NCBI GenBank assembly: GCA_031002005.1
Contig: CM061914.1
Location: 15,238,148-15,302,147, forward strand
Length of the DNA: 64,000 nucleotides
Direction: 5' to 3'
From: Vandiemenella viatica
Taxonomy: Eukaryota > Arthropoda > Insecta > Orthoptera > Morabidae
Positions 1-11,754 of the stretch are shown one piece after another. The position numbers were made by a program, and so were the translations under genes. The notes beneath the pieces are model-generated. The model did no database searches, had not been told where the DNA came from, and saw nothing but the letters and a program-made list of their open reading frames with translations. Each line of letters starts with the position of its first letter. Position 1 is the stretch's first letter.

Positions 1-327
1 TGCGGTAGCTTCTTCTGATGTAGATAGCAGCAGAATTGATTTTATTTCACCTCCATCTGCTAATAAAAGTTTACGTCAATAAAATTTTTGCCATCTTAGT
101 TACGGGCACCGTCATATTCCAGGCTGGTGTGGACCGATGTATCATAAACTTTTTCGTTGCCAACATGATTCTACTGCATGTTGAAGAATCCGATATGTTT
201 AAGAAACTGGTAAAACATTGAAGAAAAACTCAATTTCCAAAACGACATTTGGTAGACGTATTATTGATTCACATCACGGTGCATAACACCTTGGCACTGC
301 TTGCAGTAATACTTATTGCAAAATATA
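1..327. other. AT-rich DNA, nothing recognised
   Basis: No coding exon, RNA gene or repeat family could be recognised. The short open frames show no familiar motif. Confidence 0.5.
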
Positions 328-487
328 AACATCAGTCCACTTTTGGATGGTTAACTTTTAACGGTTAACTTTAACTTGCGTTAAACTTGCCACCATGTAA
401 CGCTTTAACGATTATCGATGTTAATTTTTTGAGTAGCGGATTAACGATTAACGAAGTTAACTTTTTGGTTAACTGTGCCCACCTATG
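328..487 (-). mobile_element. hAT-type element end (fragment)
   Basis: Read on the minus strand from 487 inwards, this block starts with GGTGGGCACAGTTAA and continues through a run of GTTAA-rich motifs that match, base for base over most of about 150 nt, the left end of the intact element at 55846-58418. It is therefore one end of the same non-autonomous family, inserted in the opposite orientation. No second end or target duplication was found nearby, so the copy is either truncated or continues beyond the start of the window. Confidence 0.7.
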
Positions 488-1748
488 TATGTAGGTAACA
501 TAATTTTATTCATCCTCTATGTCAGTACCACATTCACTAGTATCAGCACTACCAACACAAGTTCGGTCGGTGTCGGAATTTTCTGTTTCTTCTTCTGTCT
601 CCACTAGAGCCATAACTGCAGAAATAGTTACATTTTCTTTTACTGGTTGTATTGTATGCAAAAGCTTTTGAGATTGCAATTTTAAATTGTGAGCAAAGTA
701 CACACTGTGCATAAAGATTGCGCCAATAATTCTGTATTACTGTCTTTTAAGTTATTATTATACAAAATAGGAGCTTTAGTTTTTTTCAATTGTTGGTTTA
801 CGCCAATGGTTGCAAGGAAACGATTCATAATTACTGACAATTTAATGACTCAGTATCACTATACGCTGAGAGTTTAACAAGTATACGAATATAAGGAAAG
901 CATCATAACTAATAAAAAGAGGCAAAAAACCGTAGATAAATTTGAAAATTCAATTTTTTTGAAAAGATCCGTAGGTCTACAGATAAATTCGTAGGGTTCG
1001 CAGCACTAGATCAAATAGCGAGTATCAATCCAAACAACGGGGAACGGTGATTCCTTCTCGCGCAACCTAGCGTCAACGGGAAGTCCCCGTTCGTAAAAGA
1101 AAACTTCAGCCAATGTTGCAAATATTTTTGTAATTTTCTTTTCTAATGAACCAGAAAAATATAGTAGATTTAAAAATTAAGATAAGTACTTAGTATAAAC
1201 TTTAAAACAGTTATATTAAATGATAAATGCCTTACAAATTTGAGATTTAGTTATTACGAAAAAAACGTGTCTCAGAAAAAAAAATTTTTTCATAGTTCTT
1301 TTTTCTTGTTTTTGTTCAAGTCAGAAAAAAAACGTTTTTTACGACACTATGTATGACGTTAATCATCTGAATCCGTGCGCAGCAGACAGACGCCACTTTG
1401 CGCGAGGTGTGGCGCCGTTACGTAAAACGTCATTCTATCTTAACAATGCAAAGAAACAATCATGATCACCAAGTCAGGAACTTACACCAAAAACATCACT
1501 CTTGCAAAAGAATTTCGTTCAGAAGCGGTAAGGTATCTGATGTCTTTGTAATAAATTCATAAACTGACCACTTACCAAACATCAGGTCATCAAAAACCAT
1601 AAATATTGTAATAAGCTCGAGATATGATACGCTAACCGGATCGAGATCCTGAAGATAACTGAGGGCATTAAGTTGCACTAGTTCACGGCACCAATCTTCC
1701 CAGCTCTCCCCTATTTGCTCCGCTCCAGATCTGCTTGTAGGCTGACCG
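488..1748. other. AT-rich stretch with two unassigned minus-strand open frames
   Basis: Two minus-strand frames are open here. One at 506-712 (68 codons) ends in an acidic tail. One at 1496-1777 (93 codons) runs into the minisatellite that follows. Neither resembles a family I know, and neither has convincing splice sites or a start context. They may be exon or transposase remnants, or chance. The stretch 1260-1340 is made of A- and T-homopolymer runs. Confidence 0.3.
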
Positions 1749-1918
1749 CATAGCCGCTGTTGTTGTTGCGGGGTCATTAGCGCCCTAGCATAGCCGCTGC
1801 TGTTTTTGCGGGGTCATTAGCGCTCTAGCATAGCCGCTGTTGTTGTTGCGGGGTCATTAGCGCCCTAGCATAGCCGCTGTTGTTGTTGCGGGGTCATTAG
1901 CGCCCTAGCATAGCCGCT
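1749..1918. repeat. 40-bp minisatellite, four copies plus a partial
   Basis: Four tandem units of exactly 40 bp start at 1749, 1789, 1829 and 1869, followed by a 10-bp partial. Each unit begins CATAGCCGCTG and ends TTAGCGCCCTAG. Copies differ at only a few bases (unit 2 has GCTGTTTTT where the others have GTTGTTGTT, and a C-to-T change near its end). The units are GC-rich within an AT-rich setting. Confidence 0.95.
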
Positions 1919-2388
1919 ACGGCGGCTCTCTACACACTGAATCCGTCGTCTTTGTGACGTCATTCATATCTGAAAAAGTCACATCATTAATATATTGTCT
2001 TGCTAGTATTTTATTCTATCTGTTTTAACCTGGTTTAGAATTCATAATGGCTTATATCAAATTAATTCTAAATTCCCTTACGTCATCAGTCCTTGGCACG
2101 TTTCTGAACAATTACGACAATACATTTAAAAAAAAAAAAAAAAAAAAAAAAACATTTATCTTACGGATGCTTTAAACTTTCTACCGAAAGCAATACATCC
2201 TTTTAACACCCTTAATTAGGTCTATCTCTTGAAAATAATTTCGTGTTTCTAACTTTATTAGTTTAATAATCGATTTTTCTCTTAATTAAAATACCTACTT
2301 ATCCTTGCCCTAATTATTTGACTTTATGTTCAGAATGTTCTCTGGTGACGAGAACTTGACTGTGACCTTTCAATTTGTGTGTGTGTGT
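1919..2388. repeat. AT-rich repeat similar to part of the element at 50856-52823
   Basis: The stretch contains a 25-base A run (2128-2152). Downstream of it, a series of phrases (TTAATTAGG, CTATCT, TTTTTCTCTTAATTAAAAT, AATTATTTGACTTT) recurs in the same order at about 52330-52510. This suggests a diverged relative of that TG...CA-bounded element. No boundaries are clear. Confidence 0.4.
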
Positions 2389-2884
2389 TCAAGTAGGAGG
2401 ACTAAGGCGACCCTGGGACAAAAGATCTTAAGCCGGCCCCGGAAGAGACTCCACTCGTCCGCGTGACGTCACAGTTGGATGGCGGGAAATTCTAATGGAC
2501 CAATGGCGGCCAAGGTCGTATGACGTCACACGTTAGTTCCTCAACCAGCCGCACAGATGGCGACACCGGGTGGGCTTGCGCATATGTTAGTTCACCGATC
2601 GGCCGCACAGATGGCACCATCTCCCAAGGGCTTAATTTCTAGTTCATTTGGTGGCGGCTAGATGGCGTTCGGTGGCATTATTTCCGGCGCGCTTTGCGAA
2701 ATGTGTACACTGTTTCAACGACTGTTATCTCTGTTTACTAAGCGTGACGAAATATCTATTCCTAGCGTCCTGTTAAGCAAGCACTGAACATCTTGGCTAC
2801 TATCGACACACAGTAAAATATTTTCTTCGGTACTTAAGCGTAAATCATTGCAATTTTACTAAAAACAAAAAAAGTCCACATTAA

Positions 2885-2940
2885 AACGACCTCGGCAGTG
2901 TTGGGGCTAGGTCGCCGGTTCGAGTCCGGCCGCGGTGTTT
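2885..2940 (+). repeat. tRNA-like SINE head remnant (left arm)
   Basis: It contains a polymerase III B-box-like GGTTCGAGTCC followed by a GC-rich stem-like end. Relative to its mirror copy it lacks 10 bases. No complete cloverleaf could be drawn by eye, so this is called a SINE or tRNA relic rather than a tRNA gene. Confidence 0.45.
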
Positions 2941-3074
2941 AAGTGTTTTGTGGAAAAGCCGCAAAGTTACGTAATTTCCACGCCTCGAAAAGCATAAATG
3001 TTTCCTTTTAACGGGAAAAAAAGTCATAAACTCCAGATATAAATTCTATGTGTACCTGTTTTCATGAAATTATT

Positions 3075-3228
3075 TAGCGTTCTTGCCTCTCATTCGGGAG
3101 GACGGAGGTTCCAGGCATCCATGGTTTCCCAAAATCACTCCAAGTGAATGCCGGGGATGTTACCTTCAAAAGGCCCTGGCCGAATTCCTTCCCATCCTTT
3201 CCCGTCTCTAAAGACCTCGCTGTTAACA
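3075..3228 (+). repeat. SINE fragment (left arm)
   Basis: It carries the family's diagnostic core phrases: ATTCGGGAGGACGG, CCATGGTTTCCC, AATCACTCCA, GAATGCCGGGGATG, GAATTCCTTCCCATCC and GTCTCTAAAGACC. The head is shortened, with the text between the B-box region and the core deleted. The mirror copy lies at about 13547-13690 on the minus strand. Confidence 0.75.
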
Positions 3229-3479
3229 TAAATTCCGTTCATCGAAGCAGGCAGACAATAAAAATTAATTCACCGACGAAGAGACGGGAAACAAACTCAC
3301 TTTTTCATTATGAACAATATAATATAACTCACGAGTGTCACCTACAGTCCGTGTATTTTAAAGGATGTATTAAATTAGGGGTATTTATATTTTTATTTAT
3401 ATTTCTCGTGTCCAGGACATAACAAGTTGAAAAAACAAATAACATTAATTAATTAATATTAACTATAAACACAATTATA

Positions 3480-3778
3480 TAGAATGTGACCAGAATTCCG
3501 CAATCTTGATGGCCTTCTCGTTTGCCCTGTAAAGGTCGTCGATATTGCAGGTTTCAGGGAGATTCCTGCATATCAGAAGATGTTGTGGGTTCTGAAGCTC
3601 ACCACATTCACATAGATCGTTGTCATTAGTGTACCCCCATTTTTTAAATATTATATTTACATCGGGACACTTCAGTTCTTAGTCTGTTTAGAGCCTTCCA
3701 TATAGCATATGGCTGATTACATCCCGCAGCCGGTGCCTCTTTGATGTTCCTCCACCAGGACAAATTTCAAAATTAGGG
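3480..3778 (-). mobile_element. LINE ORF2 C-terminal fragment (left arm)
   Basis: The minus strand encodes a cysteine/histidine-rich tail of the kind that ends Jockey/R1-like LINE polymerases: CECGELQNPQHLLIC, followed by an alpha-helical stretch ending in AEFW. Stop codons interrupt the upstream part. This is a dead fragment. The mirror copy is at 12996-13286 on the plus strand. Confidence 0.6.
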
Positions 3779-3795
3779 GTAATGAAATTGTGTGT

Positions 3796-3954
3796 CTCCA
3801 AGTGAATGCCGGGGATGCTACCTTCAAAAGGCAATGACCGAATTCCTTTCCCGTCTCTAAAGACCACGTTGTTAGAGAGACGTTAAAAAAAAGTACCTGT
3901 TTTAGCGTTCTGGTCTTGTATTCGAGAGGACGGCGTTTCCGGTCATCCAGATTT
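3796..3954 (+). repeat. Rearranged SINE fragments (left arm)
   Basis: A SINE tail (GTGAATGCCGGGGATG to GTCTCTAAAGACCACG) is followed by a SINE head piece (TAGCGTTCTGG, GAGAGGACGGCG). Order tail-then-head shows two fragments or a rearranged copy. The mirror is at 12806-12970. Confidence 0.6.
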
Positions 3955-4059
3955 GCCGGTCTAAAAGCGCGGACCGCGTTGGTTTACCGGAGTTTCCCGA
4001 CCCGGACCTGTTACCGGTAACCGCATTTTTAGGAACGGACTGAAGACCGGAATTTCATT
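3955..4059 (-). repeat. 105-bp GC-rich unit (left arm copy)
   Basis: The unit begins AATGAAATTCCGGTC and ends TTTTAGACCGGC when read on the minus strand. It is rich in CCGG, including an inner GGTTACCGGTAAC palindrome. The same unit occurs at 8350-8454 and 12701-12805. CCGGT-type sequences sit near both ends, which suggests a short mobile unit, but no target duplications were found. Confidence 0.8.
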
Positions 4060-4829
4060 AAAAAAATCGAGTCACGCTAAGCACAGAACATGCCTGAGAC
4101 CATCGCCTGTGACCAAGGTGGAGATATAGAAGATTTACACACTCCCTTATAGAAGAAATCCAGTGCACTATTCCTAATTCTTTCACCAAGATCCACCTCT
4201 AGCCTCATCGCCAACATACCCACAACACTTCCCCAAACTTCATTCTGTTTTCCAATGATTCCCACTCCAATCCCTGATCAGTTACCTTTTTTTCGTGCGT
4301 TAAAGTAAACCAAAAATTCGCAGAGTCTTCTGCTAATCAGTAGCCAGGTACCAAAATGTCCATTTAAGGTCGTTCTACTGCAGTTTTCCAGGAAAATTCT
4401 CCCCTTTTCCAGGAAATTATTTTTCAATAAATCAGGACCCAGGGGAGTTCTCCATTCGGTTTAAAATGTTCCCATCTAACGCCAACCTTCGGATTCAGGA
4501 CCAAGTGTGACATTTGTTTATAATTGCATGCTTCATCCAACTAACCACGATAAAAGTGACATAATGCCCTTAGCTAACTTGGTCATCAAACAGACATCAT
4601 AACCCACATTTTCATAGAAGACCCCCACACATCGACAAGTATCCATAGGTGCAGACACTAGTTCTATTGCGCCGAAGATAGTACCCACGCTTGAATTGTC
4701 GTAAATTGTTAGGTCAAAGTGGGTGTTTGGATATTTTATCCACTCAGGCCTCATCATCTAAAGTCTAATGCCAGATTGTGGTCATTGCCAACTTAGGCTC
4801 CATACACCACTCAGAATTATTCCTCCAAT

Positions 4830-5010
4830 ATCCATTCTAACAGCATTATACACCACATACAGCCCCTGACACTCTTCCAATCTCCCAATGACATCCAGTC
4901 CAGTTCCTTTATTAAGGCACTTGTTGAATATTTTCCACTAATAAATCTAGCTGCCATATTTTGCACCTTGCATTTGATGTACTAAAAATTTGGACTCCAT
5001 ACTACACTAT
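4830..5010 (-). mobile_element. CR1-like LINE 3' fragment (left arm)
   Basis: On the minus strand the frame reads through VQNMAARFISGKYS and LIKELDWMSL. These correspond to the post-RT region QRRAARFVSGNY...IKELEWDSL of the CR1 element at 58733-62960. Short and without context; mirrored at 11755-11945. Confidence 0.65.
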
Positions 5011-5251
5011 TTACAAACAATGGTCTGATTGTGGGTTTGTATCCAAGTCCTTCGCTTCTCTGGTTCATTCCCTCATCACCCTCTCTGTTAAATGATTTTT
5101 ATGTAGTGAAAAACGTGAGAAACACAATTCGTATGCCAACACAACCGGCAGTAAACTGTAAAGAGTACAGTCAAATGGGAGATTGCCTAAGCCCTGAAGC
5201 AATGGTTAGAAGCACACGTTGATGGTGAGCATAATTCTATAACCATATAAC

Positions 5252-5490
5252 CGAGCGTGGTGGTGTAACGGATAGCGTTCTGGCCTCGCATTCGGGAGGA
5301 CGGCGGTTCGAATCCCCGTCCGGGCATCCAGATTTCGGTTTTCCATGGTTTCCCCAAATCACTCCAGGTGAATGCCGGGATGCTTCCTTAAAAAGGCCAT
5401 GGCCGAATTCCTTCCCATTCCTTGCCCCCATCCTTTCCCGTCTCTAAAGACCACGTTGTTAAAAAGGGACGTTAAACTGTTACAAAAAAA
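5252..5490 (+). repeat. tRNA-derived SINE, nearly full length (left arm)
   Basis: This is the best copy of the family in the window. A tRNA-like head carries GTGGTGTAACGGATAGCG (A-box region) and GGTTCGAATCCC (B box). A core follows (CCATGGTTTCCC, ATCACTCCAGGTGAATGCCG), then a tail (GTCTCTAAAGACCACG, GACGTTAAAC) and a short A-run. It would be transcribed by RNA polymerase III and depend on a partner LINE. Related pieces lie at 3075, 3796, 29945 and 31767. The mirror is at 11270-11510. Confidence 0.85.
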
Positions 5491-5589
5491 AAATATAAAT
5501 ATATATATATAACCATATATTTTAGACTCAAATTAACAGAGGAAGTAGACACACGCACACACTTGTACATACATACAGCGAGGTCGACA

Positions 5590-8130
5590 GAACTAACAGC
5601 AAGCATCATGGAAACGATGAAGTGGGGGCAGAATTGTCGTTACCACTGATTAACTGGACAGAACTATCGTTACCAAAATCATCAGACAGACGAGGTATCA
5701 CCATACTTACGCTTACATGCACAAAGAGAGACGCAGATACACATGTCCAAGACTACAGAGAGTTCAACACAACTACCGGTACCAATCATGGAAACAAAAA
5801 AGTGGTGTAGTACTCTCTTGCATCATGACTGGCTGAAAAACAGAAGTCTCCTTACATATCATCAGCCTGGCGAGATAGAAGGTGTGCAAAAGATGGCATG
5901 TTTTCACAATAAACCTAAGTGTTTATACCATAAATAGTGTTCATCACGCCCAGTTGATTACATTTACCATCAACAAGTCTCTCCCACACCGCAACCATTT
6001 CTACCATTCAGTAAAAAAAAAAGTGACGCAGGTACCATGAGTTGCAATAGACACTTGACTATCAGATCTCACCCACAAATCCATATATCTCAATACACTA
6101 GCACAAACAAACATAAGTGGAGGGGCAGCAAAATCATTCGTCCAGACAGACATTTTTATAGAAGGTATCACCATATTTACGCATACAGACACAGAGAGAG
6201 ACGCACAAACACTCACATTTCCATGCCTTCAGCGAGCTAGCCACAACATCCAACCCCAATCATGGCGACGAAAAAGTGGGGTAGAACCCCCCCATGGCTC
6301 ATAACTGACCAAAAAATCATCAGTAACATATGTTCCAGGCACCATACTCTTCACATCAACATCATCTCATTTATTTCACACTACAGACCTCACTACCATC
6401 CAGTATCATGTGTGCTAGGTACAGAACTGTTCACATCAGCACCAACACGTCTATCCCACACCTAAGCTTTTTCTGCCATTCAGTAACATGTGCCCCCCAT
6501 GTACCACGAGTAGCAGTAGACACTTGGTCATCAGACAGATATCATAACTCCCATATTCATACTAGGTCTCACCCACAAATCCATATGTCACCTCACACAA
6601 GCATAAGTGCAGGAACAGCACATCATACATCCAGACAAACGAGATAATGGAAGGTATCTCCATATTTACGCAAAAAAACACACAGAGATAGAGACGCATA
6701 CACACGTACATTTCCATGCCTATAGCGATCTCGACTCAACAACTAGCCCAATCATGGCAACGAAAAAGTGGAACAGAACACCCATGACTGGCCAAAAATC
6801 ATAGAAAGACACACATGTCAATGCATTCACACAGTTCCATTCATCACCACACATAACTGGAGGAAAGAGACCGAACATGCTAGATCCAAACTGAAGAGTT
6901 ACAGGATGTGTGAAGTTTGAAATCACAGCCACATCTCTCCCACACCGCAACCCTTTCTGTCATTTAGTAACATATGACCCAGGTACCATGAGTTACAATA
7001 GACACTTGTCTATCAGACGGATATCATAACCTCCATATTCATACTAGGTCTCACCCACAAACCCATACGTCTCCACACAAGCACAAACATATGGGAGGAA
7101 CAGCAATTCATACATCCAGATAAATGAGTTTAAGGAAGGTATCACCATACTTACGCATACAGACACAGAGAAAGACGCACACAGACACATATATCCATGC
7201 CTACAGTGAGCTCAACATAACAACCAGCAAGAAAAAGTGGGACAGAACCCCCATGGCTCAAGACTGACAAAAAAAAATCATCATTAACATGTGTTCCAAG
7301 TAACAAACTCCTCACATCAAAATCATATCATTTAACTTACATTACAGACCTCTCTGCCATTCAGTATCGTTGGTAATATGTACAAAGCTGTTCACATGAT
7401 CAGCACCACCTCTATCCCACGCCACAAGCCTTTTCTGCTGTTCAGTAATATTTGTCCGACGTACCACGAGTAGCAGTAGACACTTGGTCATCAGACAAAT
7501 ATCATAACTCCCATACTCATACTAGGTCTCACACACAAACATAACTGACCAAAAAACCATCAGACAGACGTTAGAGTGTGTGCAATGGATGACATGTTTT
7601 TGCCATGCACCTCAGTACTTATCACATTATCAATTAATTACATCAACACATAGGTAGCCAGTCATTGTGAAATCTCAAAGTCGACTAGAATCCTATCGGG
7701 ATAGACACACAACCACATAGAAAGACACACACTCACATGTCCATGCATACACACAGTTACCATACATCACCACACACATACACGTAACTGGAGGAAAAGG
7801 ACTGAACACCCTAGGTCCAGACTGAATTGCTACAGGATGTGCGAAATATTTCATTTCTTTGCCACAAACCTCGGTGCTCATCATACCCAAATGATTACAT
7901 CTACATAGGTGGCCACTGATGGAAAAATCTCAAGTAGACTCCGACCATCATAATTACACACAGGAACACGTACACACACATATGTCCATGCATATACCAC
8001 AATTTCATAAGTTACCACATATATACAAGTAACTGCAGGAAAGGGACCCGACACACAACGTCCACACTAAGGTGTTACATGATAGGCAGATGATAGCATA
8101 TCTTTACAATACACCTCAGTGCTCACAACA
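5590..8130 (+). repeat. Degenerate array with a period of about 480 bp (left arm)
   Basis: Anchor phrases recur in order: ATCATGGnnACnAAAAAGTGG at 5785, 6259, 6751 and (decayed) about 7226, each preceded by a block with GGTATCACCATA, TTACGC, CACAGAGA, GAGACGCA and CATTTCCATGCC. Spacings are about 474, 492 and 476 bases. Copies are heavily diverged and rich in CA dinucleotides. The many short open frames here look like chance. The mirror array is at 8650-11190. Confidence 0.65.
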
Positions 8131-8323
8131 CTTACTTGATTTTTAATGTGCCATCAGTATAGCTGGTGGCTGGAACTAAGCTCTTGGCAATGTTTTGGCC
8201 AAAGGTCATTTGTTAATAGCAGCTCATCAAAGACAAATTTTGGGTCAACCTGCCCACGCGGGCGCGGCGGGAGGTGGCCACCCTTCCTCAGAGCGGACGC
8301 GTACATCATGTAGGTCGTAATAC

Positions 8324-8454
8324 CGGCGCATATAACCGCTTACTAGCGCAATGAAATTCCGGTCTTCAGTCCGTTCCTAAAAATGCGGTTACCGGTAACA
8401 GGTCCGGGTCGGGAAACTCCGGTAAACCAACGCGGTCCGCGCTTTTAGACCGGC
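8324..8454. repeat. Spacer of the 12-kb inverted repeat
   Basis: This 131-bp spacer separates the arms. Its last 105 bases (8350-8454) are a copy of a GC-rich unit that also lies within each arm. The right arm resumes directly after it with GTATTACG, which mirrors CGTAATAC at 8316-8323. Confidence 0.8.
8350..8454 (+). repeat. 105-bp GC-rich unit (central copy)
   Basis: This has the same length and nearly the same sequence as the two arm copies, and the same orientation as the right-arm copy. It fills most of the spacer between the palindrome arms, so it lies at the axis of symmetry. Confidence 0.8.
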
Positions 8455-8649
8455 GTATTACGGTATTTCTATCCGCAGTGGGGAAGGGTGGCCACCTCCC
8501 GCCGCGCCCGCCCGGGCAGGTTGACCCAAAATTGTTCTTTGATGAGCTGCTATTAACAAATGACCTTTGGCCAAAACATTGCCAAGAGCTTAGTTCCAGC
8601 CACCAGCTATACTGATGGCACATTAAAAATCAAGTAAGTGTTGTGAGCA

Positions 8650-11190
8650 CTGAGGTGTATTGTAAAGATATGCTATCATCTGCCTATCATGTAACACCTT
8701 AGTGTGGACGTTGTGTGTCGGGTCCCTTTCCTGCAGTTACTTGTATGTATGTGGTAACTTATGAAATTGTGGTATATGCATGGACATATGTGTGTGTACG
8801 TGTTCCTGTGTGTAATTATGATGGTAGGAGTCTACTTGAGATTTTTCCATCAGTGGCCACCTATGTAGATGTAATCATTTGGGTATGATGAGCACCGAGG
8901 TTTGTGGCAAAGAAATGAAATATTTCGCACATCCTGTAGCAATTCAGTCTGGACCTAGGGTGTTCAGTCCTTTTCCTCCAGTTACGTGTATGTGTGTGGT
9001 GATGTATGGTAACTGTGTGTATGCATGGACATGTGAGTGTGTGTCTTTCTATGTGGTTGTGTGTCTATCCCGATAGGATTCTAGTCGACTTTGAGATTTC
9101 ACAATGACTGGCTACCTATGTGTTGATGTAATTAATTGATAATGTGATAAGTACTGAGGTGCATGGCAAAAACATGTCATCCATTGCACACACTCTAACG
9201 TCTGTCTGATGGTTTTTTGGTCAGTTATGTTTGTGTGTGAGACCTAGTATGAGTATGGGAGTTATGATATTTGTCTGATGACCAAGTGTCTACTGCTACT
9301 CGTGGTACGTCGGACAAATATTACTGAACAGCAGAAAAGGCTTGTGGCGTGGGATAGAGGTGGTGCTGATCATGTGAACAGCTTTGTACATATTACCAAC
9401 GATACTGAATGGCAGAGAGGTCTGTAGTGTAAGTTAAATGATATGATTTTGATGTGAGGAGTTTGTTACTTGGAACACATGTTAATGATGATTTTTTTTT
9501 GTCAGTCTTGAGCCATGGGGGTTCTGTCCCACTTTTTCTTGCTGGTTGTTATGTTGAGCTCGCTGTAGGCATGGATATATGTGTCTGTGTGCGTCTTTCT
9601 CTGTGTCTGTATGCGTAAGTATGGTGATACCTTCCTTAAACTCATTTATCTGGATGTATGAATTGCTGTTCCTCCCATATGTTTGTGCTTGTGTGGAGAC
9701 GTATGGGTTTGTGGGTGAGACCTAGTATGAATATGGAGGTTATGATATCCGTCTGATAGACAAGTGTCTATTGTAACTCATGGTACCTGGGTCACATGTT
9801 ACTAAATGACAGAAAGGGTTGCGGTGTGGGAGAGATGTGGCTGTGATTTCAAACTTCACACATCCTGTAACTCTTCAGTTTGGATCTAGCATGTTCGGTC
9901 TCTTTCCTCCAGTTATGTGTGGTGATGAATGGAACTGTGTGAATGCATTGACATGTGTGTCTTTCTATGATTTTTGGCCAGTCATGGGTGTTCTGTTCCA
10001 CTTTTTCGTTGCCATGATTGGGCTAGTTGTTGAGTCGAGATCGCTATAGGCATGGAAATGTACGTGTGTATGCGTCTCTATCTCTGTGTGTTTTTTTGCG
10101 TAAATATGGAGATACCTTCCATTATCTCGTTTGTCTGGATGTATGATGTGCTGTTCCTGCACTTATGCTTGTGTGAGGTGACATATGGATTTGTGGGTGA
10201 GACCTAGTATGAATATGGGAGTTATGATATCTGTCTGATGACCAAGTGTCTACTGCTACTCGTGGTACATGGGGGGCACATGTTACTGAATGGCAGAAAA
10301 AGCTTAGGTGTGGGATAGACGTGTTGGTGCTGATGTGAACAGTTTCTGTACCTAGCACACATGATACTGGATGGTAGTGAGGTCTGTAGTGTGAAATAAA
10401 TGAGATGATGTTGATGTGAAGAGTATGGTGCCTGGAACATATGTTACTGATGATTTTTTGGTCAGTTATGAGCCATGGGGGGGTTCTACCCCACTTTTTC
10501 GTCGCCATGATTGGGGTTGGATGTTGTGTCTAGCTCGCTGAAGGCATGGAAATGTGAGTGTTTGTGCGTCTCTCTCTGTGTCTGTATGCGTAAATATGGT
10601 GATACCTTCTATAAAAATGTCTGTCTGGACGAATGATTTTGCTGCCCCTCCACTTATGTTTGTTTGTGCTAGTGTATTGAGATATATGGATTTGTGGGTG
10701 AGATCTGATAGTCAAGTGTCTATTGCAACTCATGGTACCTGCGTCACTTTTTTTTACTGAATGGTAGAAATGGTTGCGGTGTGGGAGAGACGTGTTGATG
10801 GTAAATGTAATCAACTGGGCGTGATGAACACTATTTATGGTATAAACACTTAGGTTTATTGTGAAAACATGCCATCTTTTGCACACCTTCTATCTCGCCA
10901 GGCTGATGATATGTAAGGAGACTTCTGTTTTTCAGCCAGTCATGATGCAAGAGAGTACTACACCACTTTTTTGTTTCCATGATTGGTACCGGTAGTTGTG
11001 TTGAACTCTCTGTAGTCTTGGACATGTGTATCTGCGTCTCTCTTTGTGCATGTAAGCGTAAGTATGGTGATACCTCGTCTGTCTGATGATTTTGGTAACG
11101 ATAGTTCTGTCCAGTTAATCAGTGGTAACGACAATTCTGCCCCCACTTCATCGTTTCCATGATGCTTGCTGTTAGTTCTGTCGACCTCGC
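8650..11190 (-). repeat. Degenerate array with a period of about 480 bp (right arm)
   Basis: Mirror of 5590-8130. Each unit has a counterpart in the other arm at near identity, while units within an arm are much more diverged. The array therefore existed before the inverted duplication. Confidence 0.65.
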
Positions 11191-11269
11191 TGTATGTATG
11201 TACAAGTGTGTGCGTGTGTCTACTTCCTCTGTTAATTTGAGTCTAAAATATATGGTTATATATATATTT

Positions 11270-11510
11270 TTTTTTTTGTAACAGTTTAACGTCCCTTTTT
11301 AACAACGTGGTCTTTAGAGACGGGAAAGGATGGGGGCAAGGAATGGGAAGGAATTCGGCCATGGCCTTTTGAAGGAAGCATCCCGGCATTCACCTGGAGT
11401 GATTTGGGGAAACCATGGAAAACCGAAATCTGGATGCCCGGACGGGGATTCGAACCGCCGTCCTCCCGAATGCGAGGCCAGAACGCTATCCGTTACACCA
11501 CCACGCTCGG
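11270..11510 (-). repeat. tRNA-derived SINE, nearly full length (right arm)
   Basis: Mirror of 5252-5490 on the minus strand. The two copies differ by single bases, for example an A/C difference in the CCTTMAAAAGGCC stretch. Confidence 0.85.
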
Positions 11511-11754
11511 TTATATGGTTATAGAATTATGCTCACCATCAACGTGTGCTTCTAACCATTGCTTCAGGGCTTAGGCAATCTCCCATTTGACTGTACTCTT
11601 TACAGTTTACTGCCGGTTGTGTTGGCATACGAATTGTGTTTCTCACGTTTTTCACTACATAAAAATCATTTAACAGAGAGGGTGATGAGGGAATGTACCA
11701 GAGAAGCGAAGGACTTGGATACAAACCCACAATCAGACCATTGTTTGTAAATAG

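Larger units (their letters stand above)
2389..8323 (+). repeat. Left arm of a 12-kb inverted repeat
   Basis: The arm is the reverse complement of 8455-14389 nearly throughout. The outer end is near 2389 (CAAGTA, then GAGGACTAAGG) and mirrors CCTTAGTCCTC at 14371-14381. The inner match is solid to 8287, then weak to CGTAATAC at 8316-8323. The arms are not identical. Examples are a substitution at 5065 against 11696, a one-base indel near 6428, and a 10-base block missing here near 2911. The arm holds mirrored old fragments: a tRNA-like head, three SINE pieces, LINE ends and a degenerate array. It carries no intact gene. Confidence 0.95.

Noticed and set aside
1496..1777. A 93-codon minus-strand frame as an exon
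   Set aside because: It looks protein-like in the middle but matches no family I know, begins inside a minisatellite and lacks clear splice sites. Left as unassigned.
5590..8130. A CRISPR-like array, because of recurring phrases
   Set aside because: Units are about 480 bp, degenerate, and in a eukaryotic genome. There are no short identical repeats with unique spacers.
7693..9076. Identical pairs of open frames mirrored on both strands, for example 7693-7890 and 8879-9076
   Set aside because: They are the two arms of the inverted repeat read twice. They have low-complexity content with no domain and no gene signals.
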